Shown in pieces: positions 22,167-35,250 of a stretch of 64,000 nucleotides of DNA. Made by a program: the position numbers and the translations under genes. The notes beneath the pieces were generated by a model, which worked only from the letters and a program-made list of their open reading frames with translations, had not been told where the DNA came from and made no database searches. Numbering within the stretch: the first letter of the stretch is position 1; the number at the start of each line of letters is the position of its first letter. The DNA comes from Auanema rhodensis (Eukaryota > Nematoda > Chromadorea > Rhabditida > Rhabditidae), in assembly GCA_964057225.1 (NCBI GenBank), contig OZ059895.1, positions 6,076,001 to 6,140,000 on the forward strand. Reading direction: 5' to 3'.

Positions 22167-25100
22167 TCATCTGAATATATGTGTGTAAGCTTTCTCTGCA
22201 ACTTCACTCACACCATAATAAGCTGGTTGACCCATACTAACAACTCTATTTATGTTTTGTAAATCCTTTCGAGGACTTGAGTGTATGCTATATTTGTATT
22301 GTCGATCACTTTGAGATGTATTTGTAGTTAAAGGCAGTACAGAAACCTTGAAAAAGAAAAAAAATGGGAAAAAAAGGAATTTTATGTTCTTACCCGATCT
22401 CCTAAACTTCTTTTAACTGGAGACAAACCAAATCCACGTGGTTGAGGAAATGGTAACAAAGTAACATTGGAATCCTCCTTATCCATTCTTTTAACAAACT
22501 CTTGAACCCTTAACATAATAATTTCATGAATATATCTAAAAATGTAATATTACCTTGGTAAAAATACTTTATTATAATATTTGATGAGATCAACCTTGGA
22601 TTTTTCTTTATCTTCAAATGGTTCATTCCAATCATCATTGTCTTTAAAGCTGGAAGAATTTCAATAAAGCATTATTCATAAACTGTTGTCTTACCAATTC
22701 TCATCTTCAGCATTTACGGCTACTTCACGATATACCTGAGATCGTGATTGGGGTTGGTGTCTATAGTTAGTCATAATATCAATAAAGGAACATTGCATTT
22801 TCATGGATTTGGCAACAACGTATCTACAAATTTCAATTATTATAGGAGAATATATATGTAAAATCCTACATAATACATAGAAGATTTTGATCTAAATGCC
22901 TTCCGGCTAATAGATTAGTTTCACTGCGTAATATATGTTCTAGTAGAGTCCAAACCATTTTTCGGCCTTTATCATCTATTCTTATTCTATCACAGATGTC
23001 TGTTAATCTAACGCAACAGATGTAATAAACCTAAATGATGTTCTATTTTAGATATATAATTACTAATAATAACCTTTCTAAAGAACATTACAGTAGCCGT
23101 TGAACCACCTATAGATGGTGTACAAGACCCGTCATCAAGCCTTCTTCTTTTGGCAGGTGAATAGCTCTTACTAAGTTGGCCGGACTGATTCCAAGCACTA
23201 ATACAGGAAGGAACACAATCTGGTCGTTTAGTGATAGCTTGCCATATAGGACTGCATTTTGACCAGGCTAATTCTTCCAATACTTCTTCTTCTTTCTAAA
23301 ACTTTATTCATAGATTAAGATTGATCAAAGATACTAACTCGATTCAAATGTTTAACCATTCCTCGACTAAGACCGGGTTCTGCTCTGATAATCACTTCAA
23401 TAACTTTGTGAAATGATACCGGAGGTAAATCAAACAACTAAACCAAAAATAAACTAAGAAAAAGATATTAAATACCTTCACACTCCAAGGAAATGCTCGC
23501 ACACTGCCATAACTGAACAGAACAAGTTCGATAGCACAAGAGAAAACAGATGATAAAAATTCTTCTTTACGAAAAACATTCTGCAAAATATTAGAAAACC
23601 ATACAAAACACGGATGAAATAGCTCACACTAAACTCCAGATCCCTTCCCGGATTCTTTTCCATTTCATATTTTGCTATTTTCTCCATTAGAACATAAAAC
23701 AAATGAACTAACGTTTGTCGATGTTTTTCCACTGATAACGATATATTGGCATCGTAGTTCGGTCCAAATTCAATAGAATCAGATTCAGCTTGAATTTCTT
23801 CAACAAACCTAGACCAATGAACGAATTAAACAGAAAAAACACAACAATGGAAACTACCGTTGTGCCAGATTATCAGCATGTGTGGCTATGATGGGTAATG
23901 GGTTATCTCTCATGTTTTGGCAGCATTGATCCAAGAAGGATCCCTTAGAAGCAAAACATATGCGAGGTAATTATTAGAATATACACATACCGATAATGTC
24001 CAGTTTGTAGGGATTAGATTAATAAGCCTTGAAATATTGTGCAGTGAAGTTGATAATGGTGTAAGAGGGCACAGTTGATCAGATGATATAACATAACTTA
24101 AAAGTAAATCCAATGAAAGAAAAATGAAAAAAATCTTTACCTCTTGGCTGATAATGGAGTGACCAGAGCTTTGTGGTCTACTAATTTCTCTAAGCAGTTC
24201 TCAAAAAAGAAAAAATTATTTTGAAATAATGTTTGATATACCTGAGTAGACATCCTTAAAAGTAGCTCTGCATCTGCAAAAGAAGAATCATCTCCACCTC
24301 TTTTCAGCAGCTCAATTGGTGAACCTACAACTAATTAATAACAAAAAAAGTAACTTGAGCTTAACAAACAATCGAACGAACTGTCAAAAACCTTCTCAGC
24401 ACTAGTAGGCAAAAATATTCTTTCATCCAACTCTGCACGTTTTGTTACAGTATCAATGTATGTTTGGCTCCAGCTATCACTTAAAAAGAACCAAAATCGA
24501 AGAAATCTCGAAAAAGCTTACATGAAATCACGATATTTGGATATGATAGTGTTCTCCAGTTCTTTAGCATTAAAGAGAATACTATCTTTACGAGCATTAT
24601 ATCTAAACACAAACAATATATTTCTGCCAGGCTGATATCAAAAGCTCACATATGAGTTCGGAAATGTTTAGCATCTAAAACAATTCCATCAAAATGGCGG
24701 CATAAGCATTCTAATACTCCCTCGCCACCATCTAATAGTTGTTGAGCTACAAAAAAAACAAGAATAAAAAAAAGGAAGGAATGATACGAACCAAAGGTGG
24801 TGTTAACATGAATTTCTAAACTACACACACAAACAATCTCATTGTAAATTTGTTCAATGACGCATAATAATAAGTGAAAACTGTTAATTAAATCTTCTGA
24901 GGGTAACGACTCTAAAATATTTAAATAAACTAATATCATTATCATTTTTTCCTTACTTTTCAAAACAAGAAACATTATCCAAATTAAACGTAATAATTCT
25001 GATGTACCTAACTCATGGTCATCCTCAACATATACGAACAAAGTGCGGAAAATTTTTAAAAATTTCTTATAAACGACAGCAGATACAGCTAATGAACTCT

Positions 25101-25816
25101 GTATGAAATATTAACTAGAAAAAACAAAAGAGAGAAAAACTTTACCTGAACTCGCTGCAGTTGTTCTCTCATCTTTTTAGATCCAGAAACTGTTTCTGTC
25201 CATCTCTCCATTTTATCGAAAAATTCCATTGCGCTAAATGTCATATAGTCAAAGAAAACGTTTTATTTTAGACTGACCTTATGCTACAAACAGATAACAC
25301 ATTAGCTAAACTCAATGAATTCGGAGTTTTGGAAGTCATTTTTTTAGAAATCATTTGTGAATATATAGCACAAGCTATCCAAGCTGATGGGTTACCCTAA
25401 AAAAACGATGAGAAAAGTACACAAAGCTTCGGATTACCTCTAAGACAACATGCTGACAAGATGAATAGTACTGTTTCCAAGCTTGAGAACAAAATTCATC
25501 CTTGTCGAAATGATCCGATTGTAGTAGAGAAAGTCGGTTAAAAATTGACATGAACGTATCGCTGGGAGGAGGTATATTATCCTAAACAGCTGAATCTTAT
25601 AGAAGAAATATATCTTCATATGATACCATAGTATTCGGAGGGATTGATAGTTTCGAACTAGCAATGCTTTCATCAATAGATTCTTCAAACTTAACGGCAT
25701 GATCAGATGATTCAGAGTTCAGGATCTTCTGAAACAAACTGAACTCAGCCAAATTCATGAAATTTAAAAACCTCATTCATAGCTTCTTTCTTTATTGAAA
25801 CAAGTTGTGCTGCCAT
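22167..25816 (-). CDS. lin-35: LIN-35 / retinoblastoma-like (p107/p130) pocket protein
   Basis: Rb-family transcriptional corepressor that binds E2F-DP and forms the core of the DREAM complex, restraining cell-cycle genes. Start ATG 25814-25816 (MAAQLVSIKKEAMNE), preceded by TTTTTCAG. The N-terminal cyclin-like part contains FRTLFVYVEDDHELGTSELL and LINSFHLLLCVIEQIYNEIV (p107 has TLFVYAKGNF and LVNSYHLLLC). Pocket A starts TPLSTSLHNISRLINLIPTNW. Pocket B has VMFFRKVYYICCVRLTDICD, VWTLLEHILRSETNLLAGRH, LDQNLLCIMYVVAKSMKM, SFIDIMTNYRHQPQSRSQVY. The spacer and C-terminus contain CDK-type sites SPAKRRR, SPVKRS and SSPRK. The protein ends EVAEKAYTHIFR. All landmarks of p107/p130 are present in order, so the call is firm. 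The divergent promoter region carries an E2F-type site, which suggests autoregulation. Confidence 0.92.
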
Positions 25817-26342
25817 TTCAATAGGCAAGACCCTGAAAAAAATCTTTTTTAGTCTCAATTGCTTACAAAAAATCAAATTGCACTTTATTAGGAATATATT
25901 TTGATGTATTTAAGCTAAAAATTATGTATTTAAAAGATGTAGAAAGAACATTAGAAGCATATGCACAATACATTGTCACAAAATGCTGTCATTTCGATTT
26001 CCCTCTTTCGCGCTCTTATAGGCTACTGTAACTAAGAGCAGGGTCACATGAAAGAGTATTTGCAGAGAAGAGAGCGCCAGACAGTCAGACAGGAGCCCTT
26101 TAACAGTGAAGACATTTGGTCATCAAGTTTTTTGTGATAAAATTGGCTAGCTACTTCCCGTGGGTTTGGTTTATTTTAACTGTTTAAGTAATTATTAATA
26201 GTTTATAGCTGATTAAGTCAATTAAAAAATAGTAAATAATAATAATCATAACTTTTTCTTAATTTACAAATATTTATGATAATTTGAGCTTTTGCTCTTA
26301 TAATTTACTTTCATTCAGGCGCTTTTGGATGTCAATGAAAGC
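25817..26342. promoter_or_regulatory. Divergent promoter region of lin-35 and ubr-1
   Basis: Holds the 5' ends of both genes. Besides the E2F-like octamer there is a GC-richer patch at about 26030-26100. An acceptor-like TTTCATTCAG ends at 26318, 24 bases before the ubr-1 ATG, suggesting trans-splicing of ubr-1. I see no coding sequence in it. Confidence 0.6.
26006..26013 (+). promoter_or_regulatory. E2F-type site TTTCGCGC
   Basis: Exact match to the E2F/DP consensus TTTSSCGC, in the intergenic region 190 bases upstream of the lin-35 ATG and about 330 upstream of the ubr-1 ATG. CG dinucleotides are rare around it. E2F-DP bound by the product of lin-35 itself is the obvious candidate binder; this is inferred from the motif alone. 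Confidence 0.55.
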
Positions 26343-26346
26343 ATGA
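26329..26346 (+). promoter_or_regulatory. Short upstream ORF overlapping the ubr-1 start
   Basis: ATGTCAATGAAAGCATGA encodes five codons and a stop. Its TGA (26344-26346) overlaps the ubr-1 ATG (26343-26345) as ATGA. If the mRNA begins at the acceptor at 26318, ribosomes meet this uORF first and could reach ubr-1 by termination-reinitiation or leaky scanning. Confidence 0.35.
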
Positions 26347-29300
26347 TCGTTGATCTTGTGAGTGCTACTCAGAGGGAAGATTGGGAACAGACTCGGCAAT
26401 TATTATATAGACATTGGATATCGGAATGTCCTAAGCAGTTCAATCCTAGTCCTGACCAACCATGGGAGTCCGTTAGCGAGAGTGTAATAAGTAAGCTTTT
26501 AATTTTGAATTATATATATATATATATAATTTTACCACAGATCCTTCATTATTTCTTCCTTTAACTGGAGCTCTTTGTGTTGACTCGCAAGTGAACACAA
26601 CTAGCCTCGTTTCATTAAACACAGAAGCTGGCATATCTGCTGAGTCCAGTAAAGCAGGCCATATTTGTGGCCATGTTTTTAAAGTTGGAGAGTTGACTTA
26701 TATGTGCAAGTAAGCTTTTTCTTTTTTTATATATTGAAATTATAACTTTAGGAATTGTGCTACCGATCCAACATGTGTCATGTGTCGCGAATGTTTTATG
26801 CGATCAGAACACAAAGACCATAAATATAAAGTGAGCTCATCGTTTTGTTTTTGTTTACAAGGTTTTTAAAATATTGTTTATTCTGTTATTTGCAGATTCA
26901 CGCTTCTTCGGGTCATGGGTATTGCGATTGTGGTGACCCGGATGCCTGGAAGCAGGGTTATGCTTGTTCAACCCATGCCCCAAATACAAATGATGACCAG
27001 TAAATTATAAATTGATTTTCAATATGATTATGTAAATTGTTAAGCGCTGCGTTTTCTATTCCTGAATCTTTGGAGTCTCGACTTACCGAGTTGTTTTCTA
27101 TAATTCTTCAATACTGCAACAGTCTAGTCTGCTGGGACGATAAAGAAAGTGTTCCAGCATTTCTAAAAAAGTCACAATTTCCGTAAGTTTTTCACATATA
27201 ATTGAATGAAATATAAAATTGTTTTTTTTTATTCTAGTGGGGATGAGGAACCGATTCCAAATATGACGACTTATATGACGGTGCTTTATAACGACGAAAC
27301 TCATACTTATGAAAACGTAATTATTTAAAGTTTTTTCAGTATGCAACTTTTTTTTTCAGGTTATTCGAGCTTTAGAAATGTTCATAAATTGTACAAAAGA
27401 ACAAGCAATGCTTATTGCTACTATTGTTGACAGAGAGGGAAGAAGTGCTGTAAAAATAGGAACTAAGCAAGAGTGTGATAGAGTTAAAGCTGAAATTCAA
27501 GTAATTAAACATTTTTTTTGACTTAATGAATTCTTATTTTTCAGAGAAGAACTTCTCGTGAGCCAAGCAGAAGAACAGAAAAGGCCGGTCCTTTAGATGT
27601 AAAGGTTATGGAAACCTCTTTAGTTGCCCACCAGGCTCATGCTATTAATCTTATGGCATGGACCAATCAGCAACTTGAAATTTGCCGTATGTTGTTTGTT
27701 ATTTTTAATTGTTTTATGTACTTCAATTTCAGCGTTCCTAAGTGAATTAATTGGAAATATTTTGCTGAAAGTTCGAGCTATTGAACCTGACGAAGCTATG
27801 GAAGTTGATGGTGCAACGCCAGAAACATTATTGGTCAAGTTCCTTAAATATAACAGACGAATGTGGAAAGCTGCTAGAGCTAATATTCATCAAATGCTAA
27901 TGAAAACTGTTTTAATGAATCCTGAACAGAAATATGAATTTGCAAAAACATTTTTGAAGGTATGAAAAATATTAATATGTTGTGAAATAAGGAATTTTCA
28001 GCATTATGCTGTTATGTACACAGATTTTGTTGACGATGATCATGATTTGAGTGTATCTATTGTTAGTCTTTCTGTTCAGTTCTTAACTGTGCCTGGAATA
28101 GCAAGGTAATGATCATCAATTATCATATTATTATTGTTATATCTGTAGACGATTGATTTCCGAAGAAAATGCTTTGAGCATAATGCTTAATGCTTTAAAA
28201 GGTCATACCGACAAATATTTAAAAGGTTTGATTTTTGTTTTATTTTATTCATTATATATTCATATATTATTATAGAAGTAGAAGGTAGAAGTCTTCCTGT
28301 ATTTGATTTTACCAATCGCTCTTTCCCTGTTGTATTAAAAAGAGCAATGCATATGATGAGGGACCAAGTGTATGATTGAACCTAAATCATTCCAAAAATA
28401 TATTCATTTTTAGCTATATTCTTAATGCTATTCCACAAAAGGAAGATTGGAATGACGACCTTCGTACAAACTTTGTCGATGGGTTTAAACAACTATTAGT
28501 TTTTCTCAATTGCATGCAGGTCAGAGTTTGGTCACCTTTTGGCTTCAAATATAATGTTTTTTAGGGAATGGATGAAGTTAAGCGTCTTGCTTCTGAACAT
28601 CAATTATGGGAACTTGAATGGGAAACTGCTTTTAATATTCAGCTGCGTATTCAGGAAGTTTTGGGTTTATTTGTACAATGGGCTAGTACAGATGTATTTT
28701 TATAATTTCATTTTGATTACTATTTTTGTTTTGTTTAGCGAATCGTTCATTTACAAGTTTTGAAACACTGTCTGGCTGCCATGAAGTTACATCCCGTTAC
28801 ATCCACTGATACAGCTGAAACTCATATGCTTGTTGAACGTTAGTTTTATTCAACTTTAATTGCCTTTGAAAAGCTATTATTTTACTTCAGTAAACGAAGA
28901 TACATCTGTCTGCAAATCTTTCGATGTACTTCACGGAACAGTTTCCATTCATCAACCACTTTGGCGTTTAGCTGCTGGTCTATTTGCTGTGGGTGGGAGG
29001 GAACTCAATTTTTTCGCGGAAGGTAGTCCGCTGTTTATCAATACTGCTTTAACGCAATTTTAATTAGGCTACGAAGTTTCTGATCCATTAGAGGAGGATG
29101 TTCTTAACTTTGTCAAATCAATGCGACAAGATATTTATGAGAACCCCTTACGGTAAATTTTGTTTTCAATCCTTTCAACAGTTTCCTTAATTTAAGTGTG
29201 GCTGTCTTGTGTGCTCAAGCAAATGCCCAATTATGGAGAAGAAATGGGTTCTCTTTAATAAATCAAATTCACAATTATTATTCTCCATTATGCCGAACAG

Positions 29301-32300
29301 AAATGTTTGACAGGGATTTGCAAATGCTGCAAGTTGGTGCTGCACTGTTTTCTCCTATTGATTTTATTCTGCACTTGGTTTCAAGGTATCTAGAAAACAT
29401 TGAAAAACTTATGTTTTATTTTTTTAGATATCGCTTGACAGAGTGGGCTGATAAGCACCATGACAGCGCTTCTAAATCGACTGCAAGTCCTGTGAAAATT
29501 GAACAAGAGGAAAATAGCAAAGTCACTGTTTCTGTAGCAGAGGACCTACTTACGCTGCTTATTCAAATTTGCGGTAAAAAGATGCTGAATGCTTTTTCAA
29601 TACTGTTTGTGTGATTCAGGCGAAAGATATAAGCCGGGATTAGGACAATGTACCCTTCGAGATCTTCTAAAAAGAGAAGTAATTCATGTATTGTGTATGG
29701 ATGCTCATGCTTTTAGTAAGGTTAGTAAATTTTCAAGTCCGAACCGAATATGTTTTTCCAAATTCTTAATGTTGATGTTTATTTCATTAATTTTTCTATT
29801 GAACATTGATATTTAGATTGTAAAAAAGATGTCTACTGATCCACAATTGGATAAAGTCTCTCTTCATGATGTTGTGAATGAAGTTGCTGATTTTAGGTTT
29901 TCATTGCATCTTTTTTTCTAAAATAAGTAAATTTGTATAGAAAGCCTGTACCTACTTCTGCCGGACAGTTCTATCTTAAAGAAGAATTTTTATGCGAATA
30001 TAATCCATTCTTCTATCACTATTCTAAGAGTGATATTTCTCAAGCTGAGCTTCACCAACAGAAAATTAGATTGAGATTAGATAGGTATTTCCTTTAATAC
30101 ATTCATGAAAATCCTATTTATATGATTTTAAAGAAAACTAATCGCCTGTCCTCCACCTATTCCTTGCGCCTTTGAGCCTTTCTTTGCTCCGATTATTCAA
30201 ATCTTACGAAGCAAGCTATTGATTCGTATCTGTCGTGTAGTACTGGAGCGATCCCTTAAAAGAAATCGCTTTTCAAGTGATCGTTTATTGCATAGAGTAA
30301 GTCTTGACAAAATTCACGTTACGCAGTAAATACTTTAGGCATTATATCTCATTGGTATGGGTCTTCAAGAGCAGGAACGTAGCCCTAACAATGAGTTTGA
30401 TTATATTACAATTGCTACCGAAGAGAATATTTTGAAATTACTCGAGGAAATTCTCGGTTGCAATGGGTTCCCCGCTTTACAAGATCTGGTTTGGTGGACT
30501 GCTACGGTTCGAAGTCAAATTAAATCATGCTTTCATGTATTTTTGTTCAGAAATTCAAGCAAATCCAATGCAAACTAATGATCGCCACATTGCCTGAAGC
30601 TCCGAAAGAAGAAGAAAAAGAAGCTACCGCTCCACCATCAGCTGTTCGTGCAGCCATGGGAGCAAAGTACCGCGAAATGGCTAAGCAACGGGTAATTTGA
30701 TAGTGCTCTAAAGAATACAAAAGTATATTTTTTTTAGATGATGAAGTTGCAAAGTAGCTTCATGAAAAATATGCAAGCTGAGGCACAAAAAACTGATGGA
30801 TCTCAAACAGCTGGCTCTTCTGAATTGCAAGCTCCAGCTTCTGTAATAATTAATAGAATTGATGAAGATGAAGACAAAGCAATGTAAGAAATTGTTTTTT
30901 TTCTTTTTATTTCTTTGTTATTATAGCCCTGTAACTGATAGCGGTTTTCCAATTTGTCTTGGTGCTAAACGTACTAAGATAGCTCATGTTGAACCTCGAA
31001 AGGTCTGTAATTTTCAAAGTTCATTAAATCAATTTATTATTTTAGTTAACGTGCATTCTTTGCCAAGAAGATGAAAGCTCTCTCCCCAACCAAATGAAAC
31101 CATTTGTGTGTGCTGCTTATGTACAAAAGTAAGTGTAGTGTGACAATCACTCTATAACCTCTAAATCATTGCTTTAGGTCCCATTTATTCTCTCAAAAAT
31201 ATTCAGAAGAATCAAGTTCGAAGTGTTTGAAAAATTTCTTTGTGCCTGCTGGTTTGCACACGGGAATTGATGCATCCACATGTTCCCATACTATGCATTT
31301 TGAATGTTTCTCTGCGTAAGCTATTTTTTTTGTATTTTTGAAATTCATTTATTAATTTTTAGTCAGGTTGAAATGTTGGTAAATAAAGAGAGGCAACGAC
31401 CCCGACAGCAGTTGCCATTCACTCCGCGCTTAGTGGATATTGAGGTAAATAGGTTTTAATATTCCTATACCATTCATATTATCTTAGATTGGAGAATATT
31501 TATGCCCGTTGTGCAAACGTCTATCTAATTGTGCTATGCCTATTCTTCCCAGTTTACCAGTAATGAATATTCCTGGGTATTCTATGAAATATAGCTATTT
31601 TTACTCATATATGCTTTTTTTAAAGATTCTCCACTGCTCGCGCCGATGTTGAAGATAATTTTGAGATTTGGTACGGGAAGATTAAGAGTCTTGTGCATTC
31701 TCAGGGAAAGCCTTCGCCTCCTCCTAAGCATAAAACCCATAACAGAAAAAGGTTAGTCGGTTATGGAACAATCAAAATTATTTTAAAAATTGAAGATCCC
31801 ATTCGGAAAGATCACTGTTAGATCTTGCTAAGCAAGGAGATGATCTGTCCAACATGCCAATTGACAGTACTTTGTCCACATCTGTACCCAGTGCTTCTAC
31901 AATGGAGTTACTACTTGATTCAGAAGATCCTAGGGTCATCGCTTCAAATCCTCATACTCACTCTTTTATAAATATTGGTTTGTTTTTATTATTGATAATG
32001 TCTTATACTATTTTTTCCAGAGCAAATGGATGTTCATTCAGAATCAGGTGAGAATCATAACTGTTTAGATAATTTTCGTCTCTTTGGTGTAGATATGGAA
32101 GGTACAAATCCAGATGGAAGTAGAAGGGAAAGAAAGGATCTCAAGTTTTCTATGAGCTTTGCTAATCTTCTTCGTAATATGCCAGGAATAGCATCTATTC
32201 TTAGACAGAATAAAATGTAAATTTTATTTAGATATTTAGTTATTCAATTTTCATTTAAGTACTAGTCCATCTTATGAAAAATATGCTGAGATGATCAGAA

Positions 32301-34362
32301 CATTCTGCAAGACATTAACACGAGTAAGTTATGAAAGCAATATAATTACGAAACTTCTTATTAGAATGTTGATAACAAAAATAAGGAGTTATTCGAAGAT
32401 AGAATGCGTGGATTTTTATGTGCTACTACTGTGTGGCAGAGTACCGCTCATGTTTTAAGATCAACATCGGCCAACTTGAAGCTTGAAAATAAGCCTCTTT
32501 TCGGTGCTTTGAATACGAGACAGGTATAAGAACATCTATATAATCTCGGATACGCATAATTATTTTAGCGCGATTGCATCCTGGCGATGAGTCGTCTCTG
32601 TGCTGCCATGTCGTTCTCATTACAACATATGCATGAGCATACTGTTCTTGCCCTGAAAGCTTTGCTAGGTAGACCACCTGTCAATGTACCTTCACTAACA
32701 ACATCGCCAGCTTCTCCTGAACCCACTGCTATGAGTCCTCCTTCTTCTCTTCCTACTAGGTAGGGCATTTTTCTTAACTCTTAGTAATTCTTTGGTATTT
32801 CAGTCCTGTTGTTTCCAACAATCCCGAATCGTCAGGTCCCAAGTTATCTAGTCCTTTAATCCAATTTTTATTCAATACACATACAAAAGTGGCCAGTCCT
32901 ATTGCCTCTGTTAATCTTCTTCATATTGATATGCTCAGTTTAGCTGTATGTATTATTTTCAATTTTAATCTATTTGAGTTTTTTGAGATTTCTTTATGTA
33001 TGTGCATTGGCTGGACGTGGAACAGTGGGACACAATCGTTATCTCATCCTCGAAAAGAAAGAGAAATGATTCCTGATGGATCACCTGATGAGCAATACTG
33101 CGTCCGTCTGTGCTTATTGGGTTTTTACTTCCAAGTATTTATTTTTATATTTTCTTTAGATTCAATTATGTTTTCAGGTGTTTGTTGCTTTCGATGATAA
33201 TACCCAGGATGATGAAAAAATGGAAGTAGACGAGATTTTAGAAGAACGAGTGAAACAATTGTGGATGGCCGCTAAGCCTCACGAAGTTCCATTAGTGAAT
33301 TCTAAGAGTTTATGCATGGTTTGTATTTTTTTCAAACTCATTATAAATTCTTAACTTTAAGCGATTGAAAGAAGCTACCTTAAATATGCTAAGACCAATT
33401 GCTTTACTCTACTATGGAATCAGCATGGTCGATCCCCCTGAGGCTTTAAAAGGTTATTAGATTTACTCTTTATTCTCATAGTAATTAATTTTTTAGATCC
33501 ATCTCTTGACGAGTTTGAACCTCTCTGTAGATATCTCGGTTTACCTACCAGTCTTGTTGAGCTTCTCAGTGGCCTCATGATCGAAGAGCTTTTTGAAATG
33601 TTTGCTTAAATTTGTGCAGTATTTTGTATTTAAATTTTTAGGTGGTCCATTGCTGTTCCTTCTGCTCTCGAGAGAGGAGGTCTTGTACGTCAACCTGTGC
33701 AGCCTAATTTATTGGTGAACTTGCCTGAAGATTTTAGTGAGGTTATCCAATGGGCTACCGCATTCAGGTTTTTTCTAAATTTTCCAATGTTTACTAATTT
33801 TAATTTTTAGATGTCCTACTGTGCCATTTGACGAATCCGCTTCCAATGTACCAACATTATGTCTTGTTTGTGGAGATATTTTGTGTTCTCAGAGCTATTG
33901 TTGTCAGAAAACTGTAAGATTTAAGAATCATCTTTTTTTTTTCAATGGTAATGCTTTCAGGTAGGAAAGGATTCTGTTGGTGCATGCCGTTATCATATGG
34001 ATCATTGCTCTGGTTCCATGGGAATTTTCTTAAGGTTTTTTTAACAAGATTTGTTCATTTAATTATTCCAACTTTAGGATTCGTGATTGCTCTGTTGTGT
34101 TAATGACATCCCGTATACGTGGATGTTTCAGACCAGCTCCATATGTTGATGAATTTGGAGAGACCGATCAAGGATTCAGGTATCCAAAATTTTGTATTAG
34201 ATACTCAGTTCTGTTTTCAGAAGGGGAAATCCTTTGAGGCTTAATGCCCAACTTTATCAAAAACTCCACAGGTTATGGTTAACCCAAGGTGTCAGTGAAG
34301 AGATTGTGAACCAGTATGAAATAGACCCTCGAAACCTTCAGTACGACTGGGCTCACTTCTAA
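26343..34362 (+). CDS. ubr-1: UBR1/UBR2-type E3 ubiquitin ligase (N-recognin)
   Basis: Recognises N-degrons and ubiquitinates their bearers for proteasomal destruction. The UBR box runs from about 26660 to 26995: GHICGHVFKVGELTYMC, CATDPTCVMCRECFMRSEHK, SGHGYCDCGDPDAWK, holding the expected Cys/His zinc ligands. A ClpS-like N-domain region follows (DEEPIPNMTTYMTVLYNDE, then THTYENVIRAL). The middle matches UBR1 helical parts (AQLWRRNGFSLINQIHNY). The RING-H2 has LTCILCQED, CSHTMHFECF and GEYLCPLCKRLSN. The C-terminal cap ends with GCFRPAPYVDEFGETDQGF and NPLRLNAQLYQKLHRLW. About 30 short introns. The ATG at 26343 is the first in-frame one after the acceptor. A transposed start is possible if an upstream exon exists, because the frame stays open to the acceptor. 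Every hallmark of the family is present. Confidence 0.93.
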
Positions 34363-34668
34363 ACTAAACATCTTTTCAATTCTTTCTTCATCTACCAACT
34401 ATTTCTTAATAATCTTAGAGAATCTATAAACAGAATTTTAATTCTCAACTTACTTCCCTGTGGTGTCGTAGATAAATTTATTCGGGTATGCTTTTTCCAT
34501 ATGTAGCGTCATATATTTTTCATTACGGTACCCACTGCATTGATGGTAATGTGCATAGCTCAATCTTACTCAAAACCTTACTATCCATACTCTTTTCATA
34601 ATAATACTCTCAATGAGTCAACTAAAGTTTGCTATCTTAATAAAAAAAATTTATTTAAAGAGAGAATT

Positions 34669-35250
34669 TCAATTGTCCATTATTTGCTGTAAATATTCCT
34701 TTTGTGTTTGTTCGATTTGCTTGACGGCAGCAGCTTCAGCCCTTAACCTTTCTAGTTCTACCTGCCGTTCACGAATAACTATCTGAATTTATAGAAGATA
34801 TATATATATATTTATATATGTAAAGAATTGAATAAACTATCTTCTTAAAAACAAATAACTAACTTGTGTTTGTTGAAAATCTGTCATTTTCCTTCTACTA
34901 GTAGATTTCAATTCAGTTCGTGAAGCCATGGCTTTCAATTTTTCGGCTTCCACAAATGTAGCTAGCTGAAAATCATAGTTTCCGGGGGGCGTTTTGATAA
35001 ATGATTTTACTTCTTCCATTGTTTGAAAAAGTGCATCCGCAGTTGCTTTAAAAGAAGAAAGCTGTGTTGCGAATTCTTTGCATTCATTTTGAAGTTCTCC
35101 ACATATTTCGGTTACTTCTAAAAAAAAATGTATAAATGTGTTAAACCTAGACAACAGACCAGGATTCATTAATCGTAATCTATTCAGCTCGTCAATGTGA
35201 ATACCAGTTCTTTCAAGAATACTATTCAGTTTACTATCACCAGAAGACAT
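34669..35250 (-). CDS. ift-20: Intraflagellar transport protein IFT20
   Basis: Small coiled-coil subunit of the IFT-B complex, needed to build cilia and to move membrane proteins from Golgi to cilium. My spliced product is 137 residues (human IFT20 has 132) and aligns along its length: GIHIDELNRLRLMNPEVTEI (human [20 protein letters not shown]), ELQNECKEFATQL (human ELKEECKDFVDKI), EAEKLKAMASRTELKS (human ENEKMKAIGARNLLKS), RQVELERLRAEAAAV and a C-terminal EYLQQIMDN. The match requires removing two introns of 42 and 45 bases that happen to be in frame and free of stops; read through, they add foreign residues. A perfect X-box lies 94 bases upstream of the ATG, as in C. elegans ciliary genes. 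The gene is convergent with ubr-1 and divergent from snrp-27. Confidence 0.9.
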
